Source of the DNA: Lentzea tibetensis
Lineage (GTDB): Bacteria > Actinomycetota > Actinomycetes > Mycobacteriales > Pseudonocardiaceae
Length of the DNA: 64,000 nt
NCBI RefSeq assembly: GCF_007845675.1
Contig: NZ_VOBR01000008.1
Span: forward strand, 124,001 to 188,000
Direction: 5' to 3'
The notes under the pieces are model-generated. The model saw only the letters and a list, made by a program, of their open reading frames with translations. It searched no databases and was not told the origin of the DNA. The first letter of the stretch is position 1. Each line of letters opens with the position of its first letter. Both the position numbers and the translations under genes were made by a program. Shown piece after piece: positions 55,086-63,561 of the stretch.

Positions 55086-55856
55086 ATGCTGAGCTTCGAG
55101 CGCTACCGCACGGAGATCGTCACCCAGTCCGAGCTGCTGGCATCGGCCATCGCCGACAGGGATCTTTCCGCCCCCGTTCCCTCCTGTCCCGGCTGGACGG
55201 TGAACCAGCTGGTCAGGCACCTCGGCGGGGGTCAGCGATGGGCTGCCGAGGTGGTCCGCACCAGGGCCTCCGCACCGCCGTCCGACGCCCACTTCCGCGA
55301 GCTCTCCGGGTACGTGGACGAGGACCCTGCGGAGCTGGCGTCGTGGCTGGTCGAGGGCGCCGACGAACTGGCGGACGCACTGCGCGAAGCGGGTCCGGAC
55401 GCGCAGATGTGGGCTCCGCTACCCGTGGACCGACCGGCGCTGTTCTTCGCCCGCCGCTTCACCCACGAGACCGTCGTGCACCGCGCTGACGGCACCCTGC
55501 CGCTGGGCGTCGAGTTCACCGTGTCCACGGACGTGGGACTCGACACGCTCGCGGAGTGGATGGAGCTCGAGGCCCTGCCGATCATGTTCGAGTTCAAGCC
55601 GGAGAAGCGCGAGCTGCTGGCGCCGGGCCGGACGATCCACCTGCACGCGACGGACGCGCCCGCCGAGTGGGTGGTCGATCTCACCGGCGAGCTGATCGTG
55701 TGCCGGGAAGGGCACGAGAAGTGCTCGGTGGCGATGCGCGGGCCGCTGGTCGACCTGCTGCTCGTGCTCTACGGACGGCGTGACGTCTCCGCTGTTGAGG
55801 TGCTCGGTGACGCGGAGCTGCTGGACTACTGGCTGAAGCGGGTCACGTTCGGCTGA
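55086..55856 (+). CDS. Maleylpyruvate isomerase-family mycothiol-dependent protein, 256 aa
   Basis: The N-terminal DinB-like bundle (SFERYRTEIVTQSELLASAI, VPSCPGWTVNQLVRHLGGG with the first metal histidine) and the later ARRFTHETVVHRAD and the C-terminal sterol-carrier-like domain fit the MDMPI family, which uses mycothiol in other actinomycetes. Substrate unknown. TAGGGT (55075-55080) lies five bases before the ATG, giving a leaderless mRNA. The 3' end overlaps the convergent hydrolase gene by 14 bases. Confidence 0.8.
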   Translation: MLSFERYRTEIVTQSELLASAIADRDLSAPVPSCPGWTVNQLVRHLGGGQRWAAEVVRTRASAPPSDAHFRELSGYVDEDPAELASWLVEGADELADALREAGPDAQMWAPLPVDRPALFFARRFTHETVVHRADGTLPLGVEFTVSTDVGLDTLAEWMELEALPIMFEFKPEKRELLAPGRTIHLHATDAPAEWVVDLTGELIVCREGHEKCSVAMRGPLVDLLLVLYGRRDVSAVEVLGDAELLDYWLKRVTFG

Positions 55857-56511
55857 GGAACGGGGCCACGGCGGACCAGAACTCGTCCGGCTTGGCGCTG
55901 TGCACGCGATGCCCGGCGTCCTGGACGGTCACCAGCAGGCAGTCGGCGATGGCCTCGCTCATCCGCGCGAGCGCGTCGACCGAGACGTGGCTGCTCGGAC
56001 CGCCGCTGACGAGCAACGTCGGTGTGGTGATCGCGTTGAGCCGTTCCCACCAGCCGGCGTCAGGGCTCCTGAGCTCGGTCATGATCGGCTCGATCAGGCG
56101 CCAGTCGAACGGCAGCGGCTCGGACGGTTCGGCCACCGGTGCCAGCGGTTCCTGCGGTGGCCTCTCGGGCGGAGGCGGGGTGTCCTCGACGACCAGCCGC
56201 CGCACGCGTCCGGGCTCCCGTTGAGCGAGGAGAACGGCGACTCTCCCGCCCATCGAATGACCCACCACGTCCGCCTGCTCGACACCATGGTCGTCGAGGA
56301 AGCCGAGCACGTCGTCGCACATCAGCTCCAGCGAGTACTTCTCCGCCCAGGAGCTCTGCCCATGTCCCCGCAGATCCACGGCGAGGACATGGCGGCCATG
56401 AGCGGCCAGTCGGGCTGCGAAGTCGTCCCAGGTGCCTGCGGTGCTGCCCAACGCGTGGAGCAGCACGACCGGGATGTCGCCACGTGTTCCGGCCTCACGG
56501 AAAGCGATCAC
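55843..56511 (-). CDS. Alpha/beta-hydrolase, 222 aa
   Basis: The fold starts VVLLHALGSTAGTWDDFAAR with the oxyanion HALG, a nucleophile elbow VVGHSMGGRVAV (Ser in GHSMG), and a late DAGHRVHSAKPDEF histidine; the acid would be in the LVSGGPSSHVSVDAL region, which is atypical, so activity is uncertain. It is close to the 2-succinyl-6-hydroxy-2,4-cyclohexadiene-type and general hydrolases. The gene is the last chromosomal gene before the tRNA-Ser boundary of the right element. Confidence 0.75.
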   Translation of the reverse strand: MIAFREAGTRGDIPVVLLHALGSTAGTWDDFAARLAAHGRHVLAVDLRGHGQSSWAEKYSLELMCDDVLGFLDDHGVEQADVVGHSMGGRVAVLLAQREPGRVRRLVVEDTPPPPERPPQEPLAPVAEPSEPLPFDWRLIEPIMTELRSPDAGWWERLNAITTPTLLVSGGPSSHVSVDALARMSEAIADCLLVTVQDAGHRVHSAKPDEFWSAVAPFLSRT

Positions 56512-56559
56512 GGAGCGAAGCGTATGAGGTGCCGCAGCGCCATGTCCGGCAAAACGTCA

Positions 56560-56591
56560 AGAGCCCCGGCTACCGAGGTAACCGGGGCTCT
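56560..56591 (-). terminator. Terminator of the tRNA-Ser fragment
   Basis: AGAGCCCCGG (56560-56569) pairs perfectly with 56582-56591 across 12 bases; on the minus strand it is followed by TGACGTTTT. It lies seven bases after the tRNA 3' end and is the native terminator of the tRNA-Ser gene. Confidence 0.85.
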
Positions 56592-56597
56592 GAGCAG

Positions 56598-56650
56598 CGG
56601 TGGCGGTGGGATTTGAACCCACGGAGGGTTGCCCCTCACACGCTTTCGAG
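56598..56650 (-). other. Element boundary: 3' part of tRNA-Ser(CGA), attachment site
   Basis: On the minus strand CTCGAAA (anticodon loop, CGA) is followed by a serine-type variable arm (GAGGGGCAACCCTC), the T arm GTGGG-TTCAAAT-CCCAC and the acceptor strand CGCCACC with discriminator G. Upstream of the loop there is no 5' half: the preceding GCAGAC does not pair with GCGTG and no GGTGGCG start is present. This is the displaced 3' end left after an element integrated into the anticodon region; the intact tRNA-Ser should lie to the right of the window. Confidence 0.75.
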
Positions 56651-56671
56651 GTCTGCGATCCATCGTCCGGC

Positions 56672-56929
56672 AAGCATCGCCGAGATGCGTTCGCGCAGTT
56701 CAGAGGGTATGTCTGCGATCGAGCTGACCGCCCGCGAACGGTGCTGAACGGTGCTGGACACACCATGAATGAGACGACGTATGAGACGACCTCCACCATG
56801 CAGGCTCGCGCCCCAGCCGAGCGGAGCTTCTGCCGCGAAGGGGGTCTGAGCAGGCAGAAACGTCGGCGACGGAGCTCTCATCGCAGCACGGTGCAGCCAC
56901 ACAGGACGTGGCGCACGTCAAATCATCAA
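56672..56929. other. Gene-free stretch inside the right element
   Basis: No supported gene. The minus strand holds a frame ending LAGRWIADLESV (56636-56902) whose last residues coincide with the att-like sequence; the rest shows no coding character. There is a short tandem repeat GAACGGTGCT x2 (56736-56755) and a repeated ATGAGACGAC nearby. The promoter and operator of the ATPase gene follow at 56930. Confidence 0.4.
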
Positions 56930-56953
56930 ATCAACAAAAGGTTGATGTAGATT
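56930..56953 (+). promoter_or_regulatory. Promoter with internal operator for the AlbA_2 ATPase gene
   Basis: ATCAAC (56930-56935) and GTTGAT (56941-56946) form an inverted repeat immediately upstream of TAGATT (56948-56953), a TANNNT -10 that lies six bases before the GTG at 56960. The repeat thus sits between -35 and -10, where a bound repressor would exclude RNA polymerase. The mRNA is probably leaderless. Confidence 0.6.
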
Positions 56954-56959
56954 TGCCAT

Positions 56960-58666
56960 GTGGACGCCATCGAGCTTGGGCTGCTCGTCGCTGACCTGCG
57001 GACCGAGGGCAGCGACCTAGCCGAGGTTGAAGTCAAGCGCGCGGCCGGAGGGTTCCCGGAGAACCTAGCCCCAACCCTGTCCGCCTTCGGGAACACCCCC
57101 GGAGGCGGCCTCATCATCTTCGGTCTTGATGAGCACTCTGGCTTCGAAGCACGGGGCGTGTACGACGTCGCTGCCTGCCAGCAAGCCATCGCGGCGGCAG
57201 CGCGCAACGCCGTCACCCCGCCATTGACCATCGCAACAACCAGTGTGACTTTTGAAGATGCACAGATCGTAGTTGCTGAAGTTGGTGAGCTCCCCAGTAC
57301 AAGCAAGCCTTGCCGTGCTCGCTCCACCAATCGTGCTTACCTCCGCTCATACGATGGCGACTACCCAATCTCCGAACTTGAAGAACAGGCATTCTTGGCA
57401 AGTCGCGAGACACCCCGATTCGATCAGCAGGAAGTACCCGAAGCATCGATACATGACCTAGACGATGACTTGGTAAATTCCTATGTATCCTCCTGCCACT
57501 CAACCTCTACGGCCCTTCAGCGATTCCCCCATGACGAACTGTTGTTCCGCACCGGAGTTCTGGTGGGCAATGCCAGGAGGCCGAGCATTGCTGGACTCCT
57601 AGCCCTAGGGGCATACCCTCAGCAGTTCTTTCCTAACTTGGTAATCCAAGCGAGCGTCAGCCCAAGCTCCCAAGATCCTGCTGGCACTCGGGCGGTAGAC
57701 GCCCGCCGGTTCGACGGCCCTATACCTGTCATGCTTGACGAGGCTCTTCGATGGGTAAATAGGAACACCAGGAGTCGCATAAGATTTGGCCGCGACGGCC
57801 ACGGACGTGACGAACCAGAATATCCTGCAGAGGCAGTACGTGAACTCCTATCGAACGCACTTGTACACCGAGACCTGGGACCGCACGCCCTAGGTGAGGC
57901 TATAACCCTACGCCTGGACAATTCGCAACTCGTCCTATCAAATCCAGGTGGATTGTGGGGACTAACCACGGCCCGCCTAGGCCAGACTGGGGTGACGTCA
58001 GCACGAAACGGGTTCCTGGTCCGAATCTGCCAGAACGTGCGATATAGCGGGGATCAGCGGGTTGTGGAGGCGCTTGCTACCGGCATTCCAACTGTACTAA
58101 GGGCCGTACAAGAAGCAGGAATGGTTCCACCACGGTTCCATGATCAAGGTATTCGTTTCGCAGTGCTAATGCCAAACCATGCACTACTCGCCGAAGATGA
58201 CCTCCATTGGCTAAGCACTACCACGGACGGCATTCTGCTTAGTGACGTGCAACGTCACGTGCTTGTAGCGATGCGACATGGTGAAACCTGGACGAACAAG
58301 ACGCTCCGTGATGCTTTTCCTATGGATTCGCGTGACGCAACTCGCACATTCGCTGGCCTTGTAGACGCAGGGCTAGCTCAAGCACGCGGCGAACGGGGCG
58401 GCAGAGTATACGAACTCGCAGAGGATTTAGACGACAACATTGTCGAACCGCCCATTAATCTCATCGATGAGGAGTATCTACCCGAAACAACCAGCGCAAT
58501 TCTAGACGCTCTGCGCGATAACCCCTCGACGATCAGTGAAATCATGGACGTGACAGGTTTGACTTACCGGCAAGTCCAATACGCTCTGGCAAGCATGCGC
58601 GAGGCAGGCCGCGTCGTACTTGAAGGAGGGCGCGGAAGGCGCGATAGCCGCTACTCGCTGGCCTAA
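56960..58666 (+). CDS. AlbA_2/Schlafen-type ATP-binding protein, 568 aa
   Basis: The N-terminal domain (DLAEVEVKRAAGGFPENLAP, LSAFGNTPGGGLIIFGLDE) is an AlbA_2/Schlafen-like fold with an ExK motif. A GHKL-type ATPase follows: N-box EAVRELLSNALVHRD and G-box SNPGGLWG (residues about 290-345). The C-terminus has winged-helix parts (ATRTFAGLVDAGLAQARGER; TISEIMDVTGLTYRQVQYAL). Such proteins act as regulators or as defence-island components; no target is known here. The GTG at 56960 follows a TANNNT -10 with an operator, so its expression is controlled. It is A+T-richer than the chromosome. Confidence 0.8.
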   Translation: MDAIELGLLVADLRTEGSDLAEVEVKRAAGGFPENLAPTLSAFGNTPGGGLIIFGLDEHSGFEARGVYDVAACQQAIAAAARNAVTPPLTIATTSVTFEDAQIVVAEVGELPSTSKPCRARSTNRAYLRSYDGDYPISELEEQAFLASRETPRFDQQEVPEASIHDLDDDLVNSYVSSCHSTSTALQRFPHDELLFRTGVLVGNARRPSIAGLLALGAYPQQFFPNLVIQASVSPSSQDPAGTRAVDARRFDGPIPVMLDEALRWVNRNTRSRIRFGRDGHGRDEPEYPAEAVRELLSNALVHRDLGPHALGEAITLRLDNSQLVLSNPGGLWGLTTARLGQTGVTSARNGFLVRICQNVRYSGDQRVVEALATGIPTVLRAVQEAGMVPPRFHDQGIRFAVLMPNHALLAEDDLHWLSTTTDGILLSDVQRHVLVAMRHGETWTNKTLRDAFPMDSRDATRTFAGLVDAGLAQARGERGGRVYELAEDLDDNIVEPPINLIDEEYLPETTSAILDALRDNPSTISEIMDVTGLTYRQVQYALASMREAGRVVLEGGRGRRDSRYSLA

Positions 58667-58765
58667 CAATGGATGTGGCGAGGCAATGACGGCTCGGGGA
58701 AGTCGAACCGCCCTACTGGCAACGACACGCAAACCAAACCTCGCGCTTTCGCACCGCCGTCGAGG

Positions 58766-60985
58766 TCAACCAGGCTTACGCACGAGATTCGTGTATCCAA
58801 CGATGGCGAGAGTGAGCAAGAACCATACAAGGGCCTGAATAAACCAAATAATGGCAGCAAAGAAGGATCCGCGCCCTGTAGCCATATCTATGTCGCAGCG
58901 ACCTCTCACGCCGGTAGGCCCCAGCGGAAGACCACGATCCAGACCGAGCCCGATGAGCTCTATCGACGAACAAGGGACTCCAGGCCCCGCGCTTGACATT
59001 GCCCCTGTGGGAACAGTGCGCTCTGCCACATGGTGCCCCGGCCGGGTTTCCACTTGTCCAGCCCAATAGCCGGTAATGCCCGCCAAAATCAACAATATAA
59101 ATAGCACCCCAAACGCGCGGCCTGTGCGGTATCCATACCTGATCAGGAAACCCATCATCGCGTGAAATACCCAAGCCGAACTGCTGTAAAAGGTCCGCCT
59201 ACCAGCTCGCGCTCGCCGGTCACGTTGCTGAGTTATCAGGATATGGGTCGCATTGCCGTCATGACCTGCAGCGCGTTCAACTGAAGCAAGATGTTGAAAC
59301 GGCTGAGGTTCATACGCAACCGCGTGAAAGCGAATGATATGCAACCAGTCGCGCCAATCACATATGGCCAACGAGGCGAACTTAAGGTCACCAATGCTGA
59401 CACGAAATCGACCGCCACATTTTTCATCCCGAACGTGACTCAAACATACGACCTTAGCCGGAAAATGGAGGCCCGCTCCTACATATGCGCCCTCTAGCAC
59501 CAGCGCATGGGTAGCGCCCGCGAGTCTGAAGTCCTTGCCAACAAATTGCCCCCCGATATGCGCTCCAGGCAGGCGAACTGTCCCTCTAGTTCCTGCGCCA
59601 CGGGCATTCATTCCCATAACTAGGTTCGCACCAACATAGAGGCCGTCAGCGAAGAGCGCCGATCCTTCATCGTTTACCACTTCGACGTCCTCTAGGTCAA
59701 GCTGTCCAGTGATTCGCGCACCAGAAAGTCGAATTGCTCCCGTTTTCGAGTTTCCGTGAGCCTTAACTCGCTTAACAACAAAGTGTGTATCCACTCGGAG
59801 GCTATCCGCATGCAGAGCTGGCCCAGAGCTGTTAACCGCTTCAATATCAGTTATTTCAACAACGCCACCTACATGTGCGGTAGCAAATCGTACTGCACCA
59901 GATCTCCCTTCGCCCTCAAACTTGCAGCGCCTTAGAAATATCTTCCCGCGGACGTCGACCCCCTCGACCTGTAGTGCCACACCTGCATCGTTTATAACCT
60001 CGCTGTCTACGAATTCGAACTGGCGGCCGATCTGCGCGCCAGGGAGACGCACAGCACCGTCGGCATCTCGTCCAGAAAATCTCACATCTCGGAAGATCGC
60101 GTCAGATCCGACATCAATCCCGTCGGCACAGATGGCCGGACCTGAAAGATTAAATACGCTTGACTCTTTGACTAGCAGCTGACCGCCAATAGCCGCATTA
60201 AGGCAGCGGAGCGCGCCATGGGACCCCGAACCAACCAGCTCTAGCTTTTGCAAGTAGAGATTGCTGCCAACGCTCATACCGTCCGCAATAACCGCAGGTC
60301 CAGAACTATTCGCCGCTTGAAAGTCATCGAGTGTGAGTTGCCCGCCGATTTTAGCCGTCGGCATTCGAATAGCGCCTTCGTCGCCGACACCACCTATACG
60401 GGCCCCACGGAGGAAGACGTCTGCATCAACCTTAATGCTGTCAATAAGTACCGCCGGACCAGCTTGATTACTTGCATTAAGTCCGTCACAAATGAACTGC
60501 CCCTTGACGTGACCTAGAATTAGACGTATGGCACCGCCGCTCAGATTTGCGGCCACATACATTTGCTCGAGGTTCAGGTCTTGCTCGATTCGCACACCGT
60601 CAGCGTGTATTGAAGCAATACGGCTACCAAGCAGACTCAAGCTGGGCAGAACTGCATACTCCGCCTTAATGTGGTCCACAACTGCGCACTCGACGAGCGC
60701 AAAGCCAGTAATGCCACTCACCCGATCAAGGTCCAGCTCACCAACTATCCTCGCCCTCCGCACGCGGACGCCGCGAGGATCAAGCGCACCGTATCGCCCT
60801 ATCAGGAGATCGCGGATCAACTCAGCTCGGATCTCCACCGCCGGGTTGGCGGATGAGAAAAGCTCGCTCACCTCCTGCGAGCTGCATACCATCTCACTAC
60901 CGCGCCGGGCCGCCTTGATCAGCTCGCGTTCGTGATCGGTGAGATCAGCGCCAGTGTGCGGTCCATCGTCCGAGGAGTCGTTCAT
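58766..60985 (-). CDS. Membrane protein with seven ~53-residue beta-helix repeats, 739 aa
   Basis: After about 130 residues, a repeat of about 53 residues occurs seven times; typical units start GA(I/V)R(L/M)...A.IGGQ, then ...N.SGPA(L/V).ADG(I/L).V, for example GAVRLPGAQIGRQFEFVDSE followed by VINDAGVALQVEGVDVRG. The pattern fits a right-handed beta-helix. Near the C-terminus are two membrane helices (GVLFILLILAGITGYWAGQV and FFAAIIWFIQALVWFLLTLA), so the helix is tethered to the membrane. Function is unknown; such proteins occur in actinomycete elements and islands. The ATG at 60985 has GAGGGC upstream. No catalytic motif is seen. Confidence 0.7.
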   Translation of the reverse strand: MNDSSDDGPHTGADLTDHERELIKAARRGSEMVCSSQEVSELFSSANPAVEIRAELIRDLLIGRYGALDPRGVRVRRARIVGELDLDRVSGITGFALVECAVVDHIKAEYAVLPSLSLLGSRIASIHADGVRIEQDLNLEQMYVAANLSGGAIRLILGHVKGQFICDGLNASNQAGPAVLIDSIKVDADVFLRGARIGGVGDEGAIRMPTAKIGGQLTLDDFQAANSSGPAVIADGMSVGSNLYLQKLELVGSGSHGALRCLNAAIGGQLLVKESSVFNLSGPAICADGIDVGSDAIFRDVRFSGRDADGAVRLPGAQIGRQFEFVDSEVINDAGVALQVEGVDVRGKIFLRRCKFEGEGRSGAVRFATAHVGGVVEITDIEAVNSSGPALHADSLRVDTHFVVKRVKAHGNSKTGAIRLSGARITGQLDLEDVEVVNDEGSALFADGLYVGANLVMGMNARGAGTRGTVRLPGAHIGGQFVGKDFRLAGATHALVLEGAYVGAGLHFPAKVVCLSHVRDEKCGGRFRVSIGDLKFASLAICDWRDWLHIIRFHAVAYEPQPFQHLASVERAAGHDGNATHILITQQRDRRARAGRRTFYSSSAWVFHAMMGFLIRYGYRTGRAFGVLFILLILAGITGYWAGQVETRPGHHVAERTVPTGAMSSAGPGVPCSSIELIGLGLDRGLPLGPTGVRGRCDIDMATGRGSFFAAIIWFIQALVWFLLTLAIVGYTNLVRKPG

Positions 60986-61145
60986 GCCCTCAGTGTCGCT
61001 CCCGTGAACCTAACCGCTACACGTGCACCACACCATGCATCGGGATTGCAACGGTTGATGCGGGCTCTGATCCGATAGCACCGCTCGTGCCCGCCGAGGT
61101 TCCCAGCTGTTCTGAGAGCCAGCCTCCAATCCTTGTAGAGCATCG

Positions 61146-61518
61146 GTAACTGCGGTAACTGCGGTAACCACGCAGGTCAGGCGGTTACCTTTGATCATGG
61201 GGTTACCGATTGGATCGGTAACCAGCTCCGGTTGGATGCGACAGCCACTGGACCGACAACGGCATAGAACGGCTGAAGCCGGAGGGGGCTGAACCAATCC
61301 GTCTCACGCGCATAGGCTCTCGTGAGCACCGCAACCGCTTCACCTGCGGCGACGGTCGCGCCGGCTAGCTACACAGACAGTTCCGCGGTAAGGACCAATA
61401 CCCAACAGAGTTGCGCGACGCCACGAGGCTATGTGCTCGGGTTACCGATTCAATCGGTAACCGCACCCCGATCGGTACGCCCTCTGACCTGCACGGTTAC
61501 CGCAGTTACCGCAGTTAC
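61146..61518. repeat. Mirror-symmetric iteron locus, candidate origin or paired operator
   Basis: The left half has GTAACTGCGGTAACTGCGG continuing through GCAGGTCAG (61146-61180) and the palindrome GGTTACCGAT-tgg-ATCGGTAACC (61201-61223). The right half has the palindrome GGTTACCGAT-tca-ATCGGTAACC (61440-61462) and the reverse complement of the 35-bp block (61484-61518), with two mismatches. The block-to-palindrome distances (20 and 21 bp) are equal, so the 373-bp locus is symmetric about 61332. It lies in the 574-bp gap between two minus-strand genes; no gene is supported inside it. Confidence 0.75.
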
Positions 61519-61559
61519 TGATTCCTGAGCCCCGCCTACCGCCATCCTGCAGACCGTCG

Positions 61560-62489
61560 TCAGCGAGCCACGTTCGAGGGGACTTCACCTGTCAGAAACG
61601 CCCTGATCTGCTCTGCGGCCACGGCGTAGCAGCGCCGGTTCGTACCCGGAACCGTGCGGGCAGAGTGCGGACTGATGATGGCACCGGTGCAGGACCACAG
61701 AGGATGGTCACTTGGCAGAGGCTCAGGGTCTGTCACATCCAACGCAGCACGCAGACGGCCGCTCTGCAGTTCGACCACAAGCGCATCGGTATCGACAATC
61801 TGGCCACGGCCAGCATTGACCAGCAGAGCTCCGTCATCCATTGCAGCAAGAAATTTGGCGTCCACAAGCCCCTGCGTATCGTTGGTCAGCGGAGCAGTAA
61901 TCACCACGACCGCGTGGCCACCAATGAGGCTCGGAAGCTCACTCGGCGCGCAGATACCGTCGCGCGCCGCGCTAGCGACCAGTGTTGAGTCGGCATCAAA
62001 AGCAGCAAGCTTCTCAGCCACAGCACTTCCGATATGGCCAGCTCCAACAATGAGTACACGTTTTCCTGCGAGAGTATCAGCGTCGAACCGGCGATGAGCC
62101 CACGTATGTTCGTCCTGAAACCGCACCAACGCTGGCCAATGACGCAATTGAGCCAGAATCGCTGACAGCACCCACTCGGACACCGAACTAGCGTGCCCAC
62201 CTCGCGCGCTCGCCAATGTCACATGATCGGGAACGTACGGCCTCCACTCGTCCACACCAGCAGATAGCAGTTGAACCATACGCAGCTTGGGCATCTGGTC
62301 AACCAGCTCATACGGCCGATGACTCCCCCGGTACGGCGGCATCAAAATCTCAGCGGCAAGTTGCAACTCAGTGAGTGTCAAGTCATTCGGATCGTAGGTG
62401 ACAACCTCAACACCTGGGATGGCAGAAAGATACTTGTGCCCCGCCTTATCATCAGCCTCGCCGCTAACAAGAATCCTTACCGCAGTCAC
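61560..62489 (-). CDS. D-isomer-type 2-hydroxyacid dehydrogenase, 309 aa
   Basis: The NAD-binding motif VLIVGAGHIGSAVAEKL and the catalytic arginine/histidine region (LLVNAGRGQIVDTDALV, ISPHSA) place it in the D-2-hydroxyacid dehydrogenase superfamily (glyoxylate, phosphoglycerate or hydroxypyruvate-type). Specificity is unknown. The GTG at 62489 is chosen with a G-rich ribosome-binding stretch; a further start at 62519 exists. It lies just downstream of the GntR-kinase gene on the same strand, so the two are probably co-transcribed, a pairing that recurs in actinomycete elements. Confidence 0.8.
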   Translation of the reverse strand: MTAVRILVSGEADDKAGHKYLSAIPGVEVVTYDPNDLTLTELQLAAEILMPPYRGSHRPYELVDQMPKLRMVQLLSAGVDEWRPYVPDHVTLASARGGHASSVSEWVLSAILAQLRHWPALVRFQDEHTWAHRRFDADTLAGKRVLIVGAGHIGSAVAEKLAAFDADSTLVASAARDGICAPSELPSLIGGHAVVVITAPLTNDTQGLVDAKFLAAMDDGALLVNAGRGQIVDTDALVVELQSGRLRAALDVTDPEPLPSDHPLWSCTGAIISPHSARTVPGTNRRCYAVAAEQIRAFLTGEVPSNVAR

Positions 62490-62528
62490 GACCCTTACCG
62501 CCCCTCCGTATCGACCCACAGCAACATA

Positions 62529-63377
62529 TCATCCCTGACTTACAACTCGGGAGACAAGATCGCGCGCCTGAGTTTGCAACGGGGCACCAGATGCACTGTT
62601 GTCGATCGTCGCATGCGGAACTGGTGGACGAAATCCCACGTCGATCGAGTCGGTATAGCTGTCCCAGTTCTCAAGCTTATAGGAGTCTCGTGCAGCTCCG
62701 CGTTGACGGATGTATGTGTGCATCGTGTCCACGTCACAATGAACCCATACGAAGGTAATTTTCGCGTTCATTGCAGCACAGGTGGCCTGCAACCTGTTGA
62801 GCCAAGCAACATCCTTGAACTCTTTCATAAAAGGCGCAGTGACGATCGCACTGTTCCCGCACTGCACGTTCTCAGTCATTGCGTGAATTAGAGCCTCATA
62901 CTCACGTGGGCGAATGCGTGAGACATAATCATCAGACTCGCGATCGTGAGGCGAACAGCCAAGAAGCTCAAGCGCCGCTTCGACTACCGGACGCGTCAAA
63001 GTGTCCTTGTCGAGGATTGCCCACCCGGTTTCACGTGCAAGGACGCGACCAAGCTCGGTCTTTCCGCTGCCCGCATAGCCGCCGACGAGGAGGACATGGG
63101 GCGATTCCGTGCGCACTTCGGTGTGCTCAGCTTGTTCAGGGGCGTTCACGACTCGTCCTGCACGAGGCTTGGTGACGACCACACCGTCAGCTACGAGCGT
63201 CTTCATCGCTTCGTTGATCGTGAACACACTCACGTCAAACCGCTCGGCCAGCTCGCGCGTAGACGGCAACGGCTGGCCGTCACGCAGCACGCCTGCCGCG
63301 ATCTGGTTGCGGATGTTCTTAGCCACCTGCTGATGCAGGGACTCCGCTCGCGAGACGCGAGGGCTCTTGCCGGGCAT
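62529..63377 (-). CDS. GntR-type regulator fused to a P-loop kinase-like domain, 282 aa
   Basis: Residues about 10-75 are a GntR winged helix (SLHQQVAKNIRNQIAAGVLR, PLPSTRELAERFDVSVFTIN). A P-loop domain follows (VLLVGGYAGSGKTELGRVLA) with the zeta-toxin-like region RPREYEALIHAMTENVQCGN and FVWVHCDVDTMHTYIRQRGA. Single-domain GntR proteins of the KorSA type repress transfer and replication genes in integrative elements; a kinase fusion suggests that a small molecule or its phosphorylation gates repression. The ATG at 63377 is used. It is divergent from the element operon that starts at 63562 and has the operator at 63500-63513 between. Confidence 0.8.
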   Translation of the reverse strand: MPGKSPRVSRAESLHQQVAKNIRNQIAAGVLRDGQPLPSTRELAERFDVSVFTINEAMKTLVADGVVVTKPRAGRVVNAPEQAEHTEVRTESPHVLLVGGYAGSGKTELGRVLARETGWAILDKDTLTRPVVEAALELLGCSPHDRESDDYVSRIRPREYEALIHAMTENVQCGNSAIVTAPFMKEFKDVAWLNRLQATCAAMNAKITFVWVHCDVDTMHTYIRQRGAARDSYKLENWDSYTDSIDVGFRPPVPHATIDNSASGAPLQTQARDLVSRVVSQG

Positions 63378-63486
63378 GCGACCTCCGGTGCGCTCGTCCT
63401 GGCCAGGATCATACCAGTGGCCTAACAGGCGCATATCAGCGTCTGTGCAGGTAGAGGAGGTTTTTGGGAAAGTTTTGCCCATTCAG

Positions 63487-63516
63487 TTGACCTGTATTCC
63501 TAACAACTGTTAGCTT
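63487..63516 (+). promoter_or_regulatory. Repressible promoter of the element operon (TTGACC/TAGCTT with CTAACA operator)
   Basis: TTGACC (63487-63492) and TAGCTT (63511-63516) are 18 bases apart; the inverted repeat CTAACA-ac-TGTTAG (63500-63513) overlaps the spacer and the -10. The adjacent divergent GntR fusion is the likely repressor of the operon that begins at 63562. Confidence 0.65.
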
Positions 63517-63561
63517 CCTCTCATCGCCGATGTGGCGCCGGACACATGAGAGGGACACCCG

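Noticed and set aside
56636-56902. Minus-strand 88-residue frame ending LAGRWIADLESV as a real gene
   Set aside because: Only its last residues are conserved at 6355-6391. The rest lacks codon bias, ribosome-binding site and sequence character, so it is treated as part of the boundary sequence.
61010-61528. Short frames encoding VTAVTAVTD on both strands
   Set aside because: They arise from the 9-bp iterons (GGTTACCGCA) read as codons on opposite strands; the symmetry of the DNA explains them better than translation.
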